This document shows, piece by piece, positions 10,608 to 21,260 of a DNA stretch of 64,000 nt. The notes under the pieces were generated by a model. It made no database searches. It was given only the letters and a program-made list of their open reading frames with translations, and was not told the origin of the DNA. The translations under genes were made by a program, and so were the position numbers. The DNA comes from Saccharum officinarum (lineage: Eukaryota; Streptophyta; Magnoliopsida; Poales; Poaceae). The stretch lies in NCBI GenBank assembly GCA_020631735.1, contig CM036221.1, positions 14,117,381-14,181,380 on the forward strand. The letters run 5' to 3'. How positions within the stretch are numbered: the stretch's first letter is position 1; every line of letters starts with the position of its first letter.

Positions 10608-11915
10608 AATGTAAGACTCTCTTGCAGTTTTGAAAGAAAAACTATGCTAGTTATGTGGAAGAATTTCAATTTATGCTAGTTTTATTTGAATAGTCGGTAT
10701 ATATTTGGTACTTAAATATATACAAATAGTTCAGGACAAGGACATGGTCTTCATCAACATGACAAACTAAATATTTCTAGAAAAAATATGTTTATTGAAA
10801 GGAGTTTTATACTATATAAGAGTACTTTTCCACAGGACTCAATATGATCAAACATATGTTGTCAGTCTACGCAACTTTCATATATTGGTCCCTAGTCAAA
10901 AGGTTAGAAATTAAAAAAAACAATAGATGAGTATAAATCTTATTAGAAAGTAGAAACTCTTAATAATTTTCCCTATCTGCAACCAGTGGAGTACTGTAAG
11001 AGGAAAGGAAAAGACCATTTCAGAAAGAGAAATACCTTTATTTTCAGAAAGAGAAATCTGGGGAAACCCTCAAATCAGAAGTATGGACTTTGATTTGAGG
11101 GCTAGTGTTAGAGATGCTCTAAGGTCATCACCTCCCCTGGCCCCTAGATGCTTGGATTTCTTCTTACACATCTCTTCCTGTGGGATTTTTACTAGAATCT
11201 TATTATTACTAATTTAGAGCCTACATTTGTCTTCATATTAATTCTCATGAGACATGTTCGAAAAAATATAAATTCTAGAAAAATTCATAATAATATGAAA
11301 CATTTAGCGTTTAATTTGGTAGATGACTCAGATCATTGCCGCCAATACTAACCATTCAATCCATTATATTTATAAAAATTACCCAAATTTCATGTAAATA
11401 ATGGCAATTTAATTATAACCAATATGTGCTTTTATAAAATGATACTACTTTCACACACAAATTCTTCATAATAGCAAATTCAACCCCTTGAGGTGCTGTG
11501 GGCGCAGGTTCAAACGATTGCTTATGCGGTTGTAGTAATTAAAAGATAATCTAGGACCTATAATATTTTTTAAATTAAAAATTTGAATACAAATACAATA
11601 AGCATGAGTTTCGACTTCACACATGCGGAAAAAATTACAATAACTAATAAGATCAAAAGCTGAAAGCTATAGGTTCATGACGTAAAAAAATGCGACAAGA
11701 GTTTACGTAACTAGATTTCAATTAAATGCATATCATGTTAGGAAAAAAGAGAGAAATCCTATAAGTTCTAACTAGAAGTCCCAACATAGCCTTAGTACCT
11801 CATGAGACGTACTAAAAGAAATAAATCGTAGAAATGCTCACAAAAGGAGGAAAAGATCTAGCCATCAATTTGATGGACGACACTATAAGATTATACCTCC
11901 TAACATTTTAGTCGG
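10608..11915. other. AT-rich stretch without recognisable gene
   Basis: No ORF of interest and no protein motif was seen. Two near-identical short pieces, CAGAAAGAGAAATAC and CAGAAAGAGAAATCTG, occur at about 11021 and 11045, forming a 24-base local duplication. Otherwise it is AT-rich, apparently decayed intergenic sequence. Confidence 0.5.
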
Positions 11916-12300
11916 CACTAGTACATACACGGTTTTTGTTGGTGCTAGGGATTTTTTTCACTAGTAGTTCATAAAAAATAGGCGCTAGTAAAAATATAAC
12001 TATGGGCCCATGGCTATGCACTAATAGTGGTGATACATCTCTACTGATGAATTTCTTAAGCATACCGTAAATACAAATCCTCTATTTACACTGACGGTGG
12101 GCATAAAACAACCACAAGTTGTAATTAGAATTTACAACTAGCGGTTGTGTTAAGCTTACCGCCAGTGTAAACATATTTATATCGGCAATTTTCCTAAGCC
12201 TACCACCAGTGTAGATAGAGGATTTGTACTGGCGGTAGGCTTAAGAAAATTGCCGATATAGATATGTTTACACTGACAATTTTCTTAACCTCTTTCGTTA
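11916..12300. mobile_element. CACTA-like terminus with subterminal inverted repeats
   Basis: The sequence CACTAGTACATACACGG at 11916 has the form of a CACTA-superfamily end. It is followed by repeated ACTGGCGGTAGGCTTAAGAAAATTG-type modules in both orientations, as in CACTA subterminal regions. A long hairpin occupies about 12160-12275. No opposite terminus or transposase was identified, so this is a fragment. Confidence 0.45.
12160..12275. repeat. Long imperfect hairpin (about 47-bp arms)
   Basis: The left arm (GTGTAAACATATTTATATCGG... to ...CCACCAGTG) pairs with the right arm (TACTGGCGGTAGG... to ...ATATGTTTACAC) around a loop of about 15 bases (TAGATAGAGGATTTG). A third partial copy of the arm precedes it near 12085-12110. 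Read as RNA it would form a stem of about 45 base pairs. Confidence 0.7.
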
Positions 12301-12601
12301 GTACAAATAATTTTATTTTTTTTATTTTTTTAATGACCTCATATGCAAAAATGACTTAAATCAAAGTTGAGTACTCGAAAAGATCTGCAACATTATAGTT
12401 GAATACTTTTTCATTGGAAACTATTTAGATTCTAGAAATTCTATTTTATGATTAATAATTTTGAAATTAATATTTTTACGACTTTTCAAATGACCTCGAA
12501 TAGAGAAATGGCCAAAACCAAAGTTGTAATTCTCGAAAAGAACTAGTTACATTAACAAAAGAACATCACACCCTAGCTCATTTTTTTCCTACAAGGAATC
12601 A

Positions 12602-12725
12602 TTGAAAGCCCTGTTCGCTTGAGCTTATCAGCAAAAATCAGCCATTCATTCAACATTGTTTTTTCTCACAATAAATCAGCATCAGCATCATCATCATCAG
12701 CAGCAGCTCTCAGCAAAGGCCCTTT
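12602..12725. mobile_element. Short MITE of the CCCTGTTCG family, copy 1
   Basis: It begins AGCCCTGTTCGCTTGAGCTTATCAGC, has the central TTGTTTTTTCTCACAA block and ends near AGGCCCTTTAG. The same layout (CCTGTTCG end, CAGC-rich arms, TTTTTCTCACAA or its inverse in the centre) occurs at 15341-15475 and 20469-20565. A local (CAT)n/(CAG)n run at 12677-12712 sits inside this copy. Confidence 0.5.
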
Positions 12726-13258
12726 AGAAGAGGCTAGTGGACCTAATAAACTATAATATTGATAAGATACATGTAGCTAGCATAAGCACGTAGGATGGAG
12801 ACCCCCCAAATCTAAAACAGGTCGAGAAGGGGCGTTGAGTTGGCACCATATCATCGATATGGGTCTCTTCTAGAGACATGCAAGCATATGAGTGGATATT
12901 ATTATTGCGGCGGGCATGCGTTGGACCGTGTTTAACTTGCGTCCCAAACTCGTCTTGGATCGGATATGGTTTGTTAATGTTTGTTGCTGCAGGCATGGTA
13001 TTGGCTACGCTGTGCCTGCTGTATTTATAGCTATAGTGGTCGTAGTAGCTGCTAGGTTGGTCCAATGGTTTCCATCGGCACCCACAAAGTGAGACAAATT
13101 CGTAGTCAATGGCGACAGGAAAGGTGCCGCGGCGTCGTCGGTGAACCGGAGAGATTCCACCACCAGCGCCGCACCGTACATGCATGCTCGTGTTGAAACC
13201 TCCTTCGTTCGTTGGACCAAGGACTACTGGAAGAGTGGGTACGTGTGCTAGCTAGCTA
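12726..13258. other. Unclassified stretch, no supported gene
   Basis: A 144-codon open frame on the minus strand (12751-13185) has no recognisable domain and mixed composition, so I do not call it a gene. Nothing else is identified. Confidence 0.35.
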
Positions 13259-13328
13259 ACTTGTGTTATCCCATCGATCCACTTGGAAAATTAAGAACTC
13301 GGCTCGATCCTGGTTAATTACCAAGATA
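13259..13328. repeat. Left copy of a 70-bp direct repeat flanking a CACTA-like segment
   Basis: AACTTGTGTTATCCCATCGATCC and the following TTGGAAAATTAAGAACTC and CGATCCTGGTTAATTAC blocks recur at 14193-14264 with few changes. The intervening 860 bp begins with ATACTGCAGAAAAC, which resembles a CACTA TIR. Confidence 0.6.
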
Positions 13329-14192
13329 CAATACTGCAGAAAACATTTTAACCAACAGTCTATCTTTATCATCGGTTCTATTAAACCGATGGGATATATT
13401 ATCATCGTCGGTTTATAATAAGTCTGGACGGTTGGCGATAATCATTTCATCGCCGGTTCAAAATACTACCTAGGATAAAAACCGGTCACAAGTATATTAA
13501 CAGCCACTAAATTGTAGGCATCTCCCTCACACACACACTCGCACTCCCTCTCGGCCGCCACACTCTCTCCCTCCTAGACCCTCCCTCTCTCCCTCACTCA
13601 CTCTACGTCCCGGACCCTCCACCCCTCTCCCTCCCTTTCTCACCCACCGCCCACGGCAACCCCCTGGCGCCACGACACTATGGCGGCCTCTCTACGGCCC
13701 ACCCTTTCTCCCAACACAGCGACACTGAGAGGGCCCAGCCTCTCTCTTCTGGCGTGGTGACGGTAGGGGCTTGACTCCTCTCTTGGTGCGGCGGCGACTA
13801 GGGGCCCTTGGGCACCCTCTCCATGTGACGGATCTGGGCAGCGGGAGCGAGGACGGCCAATGCGCGGGCGAGGACAAGGATGGCACAGGTGAGGATGAGG
13901 ATAATGACGGCACAGGCGAGAACACCATGGGTAAGGGAGAATGCGAGGATGGTGCGGGCAACGATGACAGATGTGCAGGCGAGGACAACGACGGCAATGC
14001 GGACAAGGACGTCAAAGGTGATGCAGGTGTGGAAAGCCAACAATTTCTATTTTTTATGCAGTTTTCACCGTTGCTTTGTATACCGCCAGTGATTAACTCC
14101 CATCTATACCACCCACTTTCATCGACGTCGAGCAAAACCGACGGTAATAGGGTTTGGAGACCCGGCGTTGATGAGATATGTACAGTGGTGAT
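13329..14192. mobile_element. CACTA-like fragment with pyrimidine-rich leader
   Basis: It starts AATACTGCAGAAAACATTTTAACC, similar to the CACTACTGCAGAAAAC ends of grass CACTA elements. It carries hairpin-like CATCGGTT/AACCGATG pairs (13370-13400) and then a long CCCTCTC tract (13520-13640). A 175-codon open frame from 13771 is made of acidic GED/GNDD-type repeats; I see no domain and regard it as spurious. Near 14136 CGACGGTAATAGGG resembles a subterminal motif in inverse. Confidence 0.4.
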
Positions 14193-14264
14193 AACTTGTC
14201 TATCCGATCGATCCGGTTGGAAAATTAAGAACTCCACTCGATCCTGGTTAATTACAAAGATATA
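14193..14264. repeat. Right copy of the 70-bp direct repeat
   Basis: It matches 13259-13328 over AACTTGT, CGATCGATCC, TTGGAAAATTAAGAACTC and CGATCCTGGTTAATTA. The repeat is far longer than any transposon target duplication. It therefore reflects either a local duplication or repeated ends of a larger unit. Confidence 0.6.
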
Positions 14265-14447
14265 TATAAGAAGGTTGTCACACTTGGCACTTATGTAAGA
14301 TTGTAAATTTTCTATATTCTCGCTTTTTCCAAAATAGTTGACACTTTAGTTATGAATCTGAATAAATATTTAATCAAAAGATACTCTTGTGAGAATAAAA
14401 TAAGTTTCATTGGGATGAAAACTATAATCTACAATATTTCTAACGTA

Positions 14448-14703
14448 GTCCCTCCATCCAGAAAAGAATGCAGTTATAGGATCCGTGTCAGTCAAAGTAG
14501 CTCAAGTTTAACTAAGTTTATAGCAAATAGTATTAATATTTATGTCTCTAATAAATTTATTATGAAAATATATTCTATGACTAATCTAATGATACTAATT
14601 TTGCATCGGGAATGTTAATATTTTTTTTATAATTTTGGTCAAAATTCTAATTGATTGACTTCTCGAAAAAATAAAAATTGTATTCTTTTATGGACGGAGG
14701 GAG
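14448..14703. mobile_element. Stowaway MITE
   Basis: Terminal inverted repeats are GTCCCTCCATCC at the left and GGACGGAGGGAG at the right, flanked by TA at 14446-14447 and 14704-14705, as expected for Tc1/mariner-derived Stowaway elements. It is 256 bp. The inside pairs GAATGCAGTTATA-type sequence with its inverse near the right end. It is non-coding. Confidence 0.85.
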
Positions 14704-14705
14704 TA

Positions 14706-15340
14706 TAGAGGTCTGGGACAAGGAACCCACTGAGACTGCTCTACCAAGTCTGATTGGTAATTTCGGCTAATGTAAGAACTAAGGACGTTTCTCCCAAGAA
14801 AACAAAACAAAAACAATTAAGAAACCTCGGGCTTTCATTCACCTTCCTCGCGCTATAAACGTGGGGGATACACCATCAGCGCCGCCAGGCGCCAGCCGAT
14901 GCAGCAGCAGCAGCAGGTGGTGACGTGGCGCGTGGGCCGACGCGGTCAAAGGGAGCTAGCTAACTGGTTGGGCCTGGTCTTGGACTCCGGTCATCGCGTC
15001 AACTTCCGGCGCCGCCGCGTGCGGGCGAGCGGTCAGCAGGGTGACGTCGGAGACCGGATAAGGCCGGCGGGCATGAGGCAAAAGCCCAAGCCGGCAAGAC
15101 CCTACATACATAGGAGTATAGTCATCATAATGCACCATAGTCACCGTGACATGGTGCTCCACTGGCTACAGTGGGGTGACGATTCCGTTCGTTCATTCTC
15201 GAACACTCCGTGTCTGCACTTACGTGACATACAGTAGTATAGTCATCATAATGCAATCATATATATATATCCATCCATCTTCAAAGTGGGCTATGTATAA
15301 ATCTGCATTTATGCGATTACATTATTACTATATCGGTTTT
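14706..15340. other. GC-richer stretch with possible promoter-like sequence, no supported gene
   Basis: A CTATAAACG motif at about 14853 lies 45 bases upstream of an open frame starting at 14899 with a (CAG)5 run. The 112-codon frame shows no recognisable domain, and its C-terminal third enters AT-rich repeat sequence containing a duplicated ATAGTCATCATAATGCA block (15117 and 15239). I do not call it a gene. Confidence 0.3.
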
Positions 15341-15475
15341 GGCCCTGTTCATCTGCCTTCTAATCCGTCTTATTCAGCTTGTTTTTTCAGCTGGAACAGT
15401 ATTTTTCTCTCACAAAAAAATCAGCCAACAGTGTTTTTCAGCCGGCTTATAATTCCAACCGAACGGCTCCTTTGT
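15341..15475. mobile_element. Short MITE of the CCCTGTTC family, copy 2
   Basis: It begins GGCCCTGTTCATCTGCC and ends CCAACCGAACGGCTCC, with a central TTTTTCTCTCACAAAAAAATCAGCC. The arms TTCAGCTGGAACAGT and CAACAGTGTTTTTCAGCCGGC are inverted copies. This is a common small non-autonomous DNA element of grasses; the superfamily is not determined here. Confidence 0.6.
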
Positions 15476-15889
15476 ATTGAATTCAAAAGTCTCAAAATAA
15501 ATCAATTTTTAGGGTTATTTTAACTTAGGCATATTTCTTAAATCTAATTCGCACAAAAGAGGGAAAAAGAGAGACTTTATTAAGTCTCAGCCGAATTTAT
15601 GTGAAAAAGCACCGATATTTGGTGACTCCGGATTGGTACCGTTGGGCACGTGATGAGATATACTTTTATCGAAAGGGCTAGCATCCGGATGTCCGGACGA
15701 GATGTTGCGTCTGGAAGCAGCTCCCCCACCCACATCTCGTCCCGCATACCGCCTAACGCCAGCGCCCGCGTCCGTCGCAGGACTGCACCCACCCCCGCGT
15801 CGACATGGGGAACCCATGTGGGTTGACTCATGGCTGTGCCCTAGCAGCAGCAATAGGTAGTTGTCCACCAACTACCGATGTCGTGCAAC
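15476..15889. other. Unclassified stretch
   Basis: This contains overlapping open frames on the minus strand (15580-15871) with no recognisable domain, and a GGATGTCCGGACG near-palindrome at 15687-15699. It probably belongs to the same repeat as the AACAT-rich block that follows. Confidence 0.3.
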
Positions 15890-16415
15890 ACCCCAATCTA
15901 CTTTTAAAACATTCAGATGAAACATTTGCAACATACGTCTAAAACAGACGAAACACTTGAAACATGCGTGTATAAGCATAGCAACATATGCAACATCTAG
16001 CTCTACTTTTGCAACATCTAAATGAAACAATTGCAACATAAGTATGACACATATGAAACACTTGAAACACACTCTTGAAACATGCGGGTAGAGCCATAGA
16101 AACATATGTAACATCCAGATGGAACATTTAAAACATCCTCCCTCTGTTTCAAATTATAAGTCGCTTTGACTTTTTTGGTTTATCCATTTTACTATGTATC
16201 TAGACATATTATTATATCTAGATGCATAGTAAAAATGGATATACTAGAAAAATTTAAAGCGACTTATAATTTGGAACGGAGGGAGTACGTTTGAAAACAC
16301 TTAAAACATAGGCTTGCAACATATTGTCATTGCTACATATACAACATCTGAGATCTACTTTTACAACATCCAGATGAAACACTTTAAACATAAGTCTGAA
16401 ACGTCTGAAGCACTT
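15890..16415. repeat. Degenerate repeat rich in GAAACAT/CAACAT units, split by a Stowaway MITE
   Basis: Short units of the type TGAAACAYTTGAAACAYGC and GCAACATCTAGA/GCAACATAYG recur at least ten times on either side of the MITE at 16138-16285. This pattern is frequent in a grass repeat of unassigned class. The sequences left and right of the MITE continue in the same style, so the MITE is the later arrival. Confidence 0.55.
16138..16285. mobile_element. Stowaway MITE, strongly palindromic
   Basis: The left end CTCCCTCTGTTTCAAATTATAAGTCGC pairs with the right end GCGACTTATAATTTGGAACGGAGGGAG, and the middle (TCCATTTTACTATG/CATAGTAAAAATGGA) pairs as well, giving an almost complete foldback of 148 bp. 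The right flank is TA; the left TA is not preserved. Confidence 0.85.
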
Positions 16416-17910
<1,495 letters not shown>

Positions 17911-17939
17911 GGGAATCTGCCAATTTCAGAAGAGGCATT
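17911..17939 (+). pseudogene. LINE fragment, 5' part of the interrupted copy
   Basis: Reading across the CACTA insertion, codons ending at ATT 17937-17939 join in frame with GAGCAAATGCAG at 19447, using one copy of the ATT duplication. This supports a single LINE split by the transposon. The 5' limit is uncertain. Confidence 0.5.
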
Positions 17940-19443
17940 CACTAATGGAATCAGCTGCTTTGCCGAGTGTCCAGGGCACTCGGCAAAGCCCTAAATACAC
18001 TCGGCAAATGTTTTGCCGAGTGCCACACTCGGCAAAGAGCACACGGCAAAAAAGCTGTCGGTAAATCGGCCTTTGCCGAGTGTCTTTTATCGGGCACTCG
18101 GTTTGCCGAGTGCCCGACACTCGGCAAAGGCCGAACCAAAAAATTCTGAAAAAAATAGGAAAAAATTTTTAAAATGTTTTTTTAATTAGAGGAGGGACCC
18201 CACCGGCAAGTCATATGGCAACTGCTGCCAAGTGACCAGCTAAAATAATTTTTTGAAACTTTGCGCCCAGCGATAATCGAACCTGTGACCTCTCACACAC
18301 ACGCGAGCTCCTCTATCACTACACATCTCTTTCATTTGTGTCTATATTCCATTTCGGTTCCCTAAATATTATACCAAATCAAGTGTAAATTAATTGTTTG
18401 AGGCCCTAAATGAATTCAAATTAAAAAGTTGTCAACTACAAAGTTTCATAACTTTTCGATATCTACAATTTTCATTTAGAAAGTTTCTCCATCCGAGGTC
18501 GTTTGAAAAATTCGAATTTTAAAATTTTGAATTTCAAACGTAGTTTTGCATGACAAGATGATTTCAAATTAAAACGTTGTCAACTACAAAGTTTCATAAC
18601 TTTTCGAGATCTACAATTTTCATTTAGGAAGTTTCTCCATCCGAGGTCGTTTGAAAAATTCGAATTTTAAAATTTTAAATTTCAAACGTAGTTTTGCATG
18701 ACAAGATGATTTTAAATTAAAAAGTTGTCAACTACAAAGTTTCGTAACTTTTCGAGATCTACAAAGTTTATTTTGGTTGTTTTTCCATCTGAGGTCTTTT
18801 GAAAAATTCAAATTTTAAATTTTTGAAATTCGGATGCAGTTTTGCATGACAACATGATTTCAAATTTAAAAGTTGTCAACTACAATGTTTCATAACTTTT
18901 TGAGATCTCAATTTTCATTTAGAAAGTTTTTCCATCTGAGATCGTGGTTCTAACATTATTCACAAATCTTATATATCTCTCTTGTAGTTTTATAAAACTA
19001 TACAAGAGACGTGTAGATTTTGTGAACAACGTTACTATCGCTTTGTCGAATGAAGAAATGACCAAAATAAACTTTATAGATCTTAAGAAGTTATGAAACT
19101 TTGTAGTTAAAAACTTTTTAATTTGAATTCATTTAGGGCTTCAAAATGTGTTTTGAAAAACTGCTTTGTCGAGTGCAAAAAAAACACTCGGCAAAGAGCC
19201 GAGTGTTTTTTTGGCACTCGGCAAAGCAGCTTCTTTGCCGAGTGTTTTTTTGGCACTCGGCAAAGAATGTCTTTGCCGAGTGTTTTTTTTTGCACTCGGC
19301 AAAGCAGCTTCTTTACCGAGTGTTTTTTTTTTTGCCGAGTGTTTTTTATTTAGCACTCGGCAAAGAGCTTCTTTGCCAAGTGCCCGAAAAAAAACACTCG
19401 TCAAACCACATGGCACTCGGCAAAGAACCGGATTCCGGTAGTG
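17940..19443. mobile_element. Complete non-autonomous CACTA element
   Basis: The left end is CACTAATGGAATCAGCTGCTT; the inverse of the right end is CACTACCGGAATCCGGTTCTT, each followed by TTGCCGAGTG. Target duplication ATT is present on both sides (17937-17939 and 19444-19446). The element is 1504 bp. Both subterminal regions are packed with the 12-mer CTTTGCCGAGTG in direct and inverse orientation, the kind of array bound by TNPA-type proteins in En/Spm. No transposase is encoded, so it would depend on a related autonomous element. The core holds a 148-bp tandem repeat. Confidence 0.93.
18421..18950. repeat. 148-bp tandem repeat inside the CACTA element (about 3.6 copies)
   Basis: Copies begin at 18421, 18569, 18717 and 18866 with TTAAAAAGTTGTCAACTAC or close variants, giving periods of 148, 148 and 149. 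The copies are AT-rich and diverged by roughly a tenth. An inverted piece of the same unit ends the array near 19088-19135 (TTTGTAGTTAAAAACTTTTTAA). Confidence 0.85.
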
Positions 19444-20186
19444 ATTTGAGCAAATGCAGCACTTGCTCCAAGTCCTGAACAATCTAGTGATAACAGAGAA
19501 CAATGACACTTGGAAATTCAGTTGGGGAGCTACTTTTAGTTCTTCACATGCCTATAAATCTTTAGTGGGGCCTCATCAGGTACACAATGTTTATAAATGG
19601 CTATGGAAATGTCTATGTCAACAACCAAAGCACAAGGCATTCTTCTGGCTTCTATGAGTACAAGAAATATTTTGAGAAGGAAAAACATGCACTTGGAATC
19701 ATACAATTGTGTCAAAACACAGAGGAAACTTGTCAACATCTCTTCCTCCATTGCCCATTTGCAAAGCAGTGCTGGAGGATAATACACATAGACATTCCTA
19801 TGAATGAAGATTTTCCAGAAGTCACTGATTACCTTAAGGACAGACTACAATCTCAGTTCTTTATGGCAGCTGTCATACTCGTTTGTTGGGCTAACAGTAA
19901 GGAATGATCTAATATTCAGAGGAAGTTAGCCAACACTAAACAACGCCAAGAATCTTTTTCAGAAAGAAGTTCTCTTGCTTTTGCATAGCTAGAGTGAAGA
20001 CAAGTCTTAATCTTCAGCTTGAAGCCTTGAAACCTGTTGTAATTCTTGGATCTGATCTCATTTTCTTTGTTTCTTTTTTTGTTTCCTAATTTGTTTGTAA
20101 ACTTTGTACTCTGTGCTCTTTTTTTCTGCTTGCAATAATTTTTACCTGTAGGGGCTTCGGCCCCTCCAGTTTCTTAAAAAAAAAAT
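19444..20186 (+). pseudogene. LINE 3' end with zf-RVT domain and poly(A) tail
   Basis: Encoded pieces include DTWKFSWGATFSSSHAYKSL, YKWLWKCLCQQPKHKAFFWLL and, after frame changes, SYNCV and NTEETCQHLFLHCPFAKQCW, matching the zinc-binding C-terminal domain of plant LINE reverse transcriptases. The H and C of HLFLHC are intact. A 3' untranslated region ends GGGGCTTCGGCCCCTCCAGTTTCTT followed by A10, the usual LINE tail. At least three frame changes show decay. No target duplication was found around the tail. Confidence 0.8.
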
Positions 20187-20468
20187 CTGTCGTCCAATCC
20201 CTTCTGTTTCTGTACGCGAATGGTCAGCATTTGCGTACGTACAGGTACAGGTGACCAACTGACGATATCGGTCGATCGAAAGTGGCAATAGTCGGCTGTC
20301 GATTATTCCACCATGATATATGTGCGGCCGTCCATAGCACATGCACGTCGATTGATGGTTTGGTATGACACGATATGATATGATATGAACACATCATATC
20401 ATTGGTGTTATCCTATAGGTGTGACCTCCATGAAGTACTCCATGTCACGGTGATCTTGAGTCGACTTA
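20187..20468. other. Short intergenic stretch, nothing recognised
   Basis: Contains several GTACGTAC-like and ATATGATATGATATG short repeats (20370-20400). No gene is seen. Confidence 0.4.
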
Positions 20469-20565
20469 CTGCCTGTTCGGCTGGATGTAAAAGCGGCTGA
20501 TGCTGATGCTGATTCGTTGTGAGAGAAAAATACTGCTGAATGGCTGACTGATTCTGACAAACATC
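20469..20565. mobile_element. Short MITE of the CCTGTTCGGCTGG family, copy 3
   Basis: CTGCCTGTTCGGCTGG at the left, GATGCTGATGCTGATTCGTTGTGAGAGAAAAATACTGCTG inside and CTGACTGATTCTGAC at the right. It shares the GTGAGAGAAAAATACTG core, inverted, with copy 2 at 15341-15475. Confidence 0.5.
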
Positions 20566-20735
20566 ATATATCAAGTATTGTGAATTGGTGTAACTCTCGG
20601 GTTAGCCTTGGCTTTCACTATTTAGTATTTACGCTGAGATTACAATCTGATTACGAGAGGACAACAATCCTTAATTATAGATTGCATATCTTACATAACA
20701 GAACATATCTCTATATAGGATTCGTGCACCAAAAG

Positions 20736-21260
20736 CGGGCAAACCGTCATCGCCCGCTAAGCCGCGAGCCGGTGGATCGGGCGAGCAAGCGATCTGGTCC
20801 GTCCGATTGCGGATCGGTCAGGTCTCGTACCCGCTTTATCGTCAACCCGAGCAAACCCGAACCTTCGTGGGCCGATACTTTGCCCGCTCCCCTCGCCCTC
20901 AACTCCCGCACCTCCCTCCTCCTCTCAGCGTGGGCAGGGTGCGGGCACGGTGTTCCCAGCGAGGGTGGCGGCCCAAACTGCCCTAGCGACCCCGGCGTGG
21001 GCAGAGGTGCGGGCGCGATGGCCCTGGCGACCCCGGCGCGAGCGGGGGTGCGGGCGTGGCGGCTCCGGCCACCTCGTAGCAGGCGGGTGGCACGGGCACG
21101 GCAGCTGCGGGCACCCTGGCGCGGACGTGCGGCTCGGGCTTGCCAGCCCCGGCGTGCCCCCTCCCACGCCGACCCCGGCGCGGCGTCCCCAGGCGGCGCT
21201 ACAGGCAGCAAAAGGCGCGAGCGGCGAGTCGAGCGGACGCCGGAGGCTGGCTAGCAGCGC
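20736..21260. other. GC-rich block with degenerate internal repeats
   Basis: About 500 bp of very GC-rich DNA contains loosely repeated GCGACCCCGGCGYGRGC and GTGCGGGCGYGRYGG units. Frames are open on both strands (for example 20580-21254 plus and 20747-21211 minus), but the predicted peptides are Arg/Ala/Pro-rich and have no domain. It could be a GC-rich first exon or transposon-captured DNA; I cannot decide and do not call a gene. Confidence 0.35.

Noticed and set aside
13771..14298. Acidic 175-codon open frame (GEDEDNDGTGE type)
   Set aside because: It is a low-complexity repeat translation in a CACTA-like leader with no domain, and other frames are open too.
17940..19443. CTTTGCCGAGTG arrays considered as a CRISPR-like array
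   Set aside because: The units are short, irregularly spaced, in both orientations and bounded by CACTA ends with ATT duplications. This is a eukaryotic transposon.
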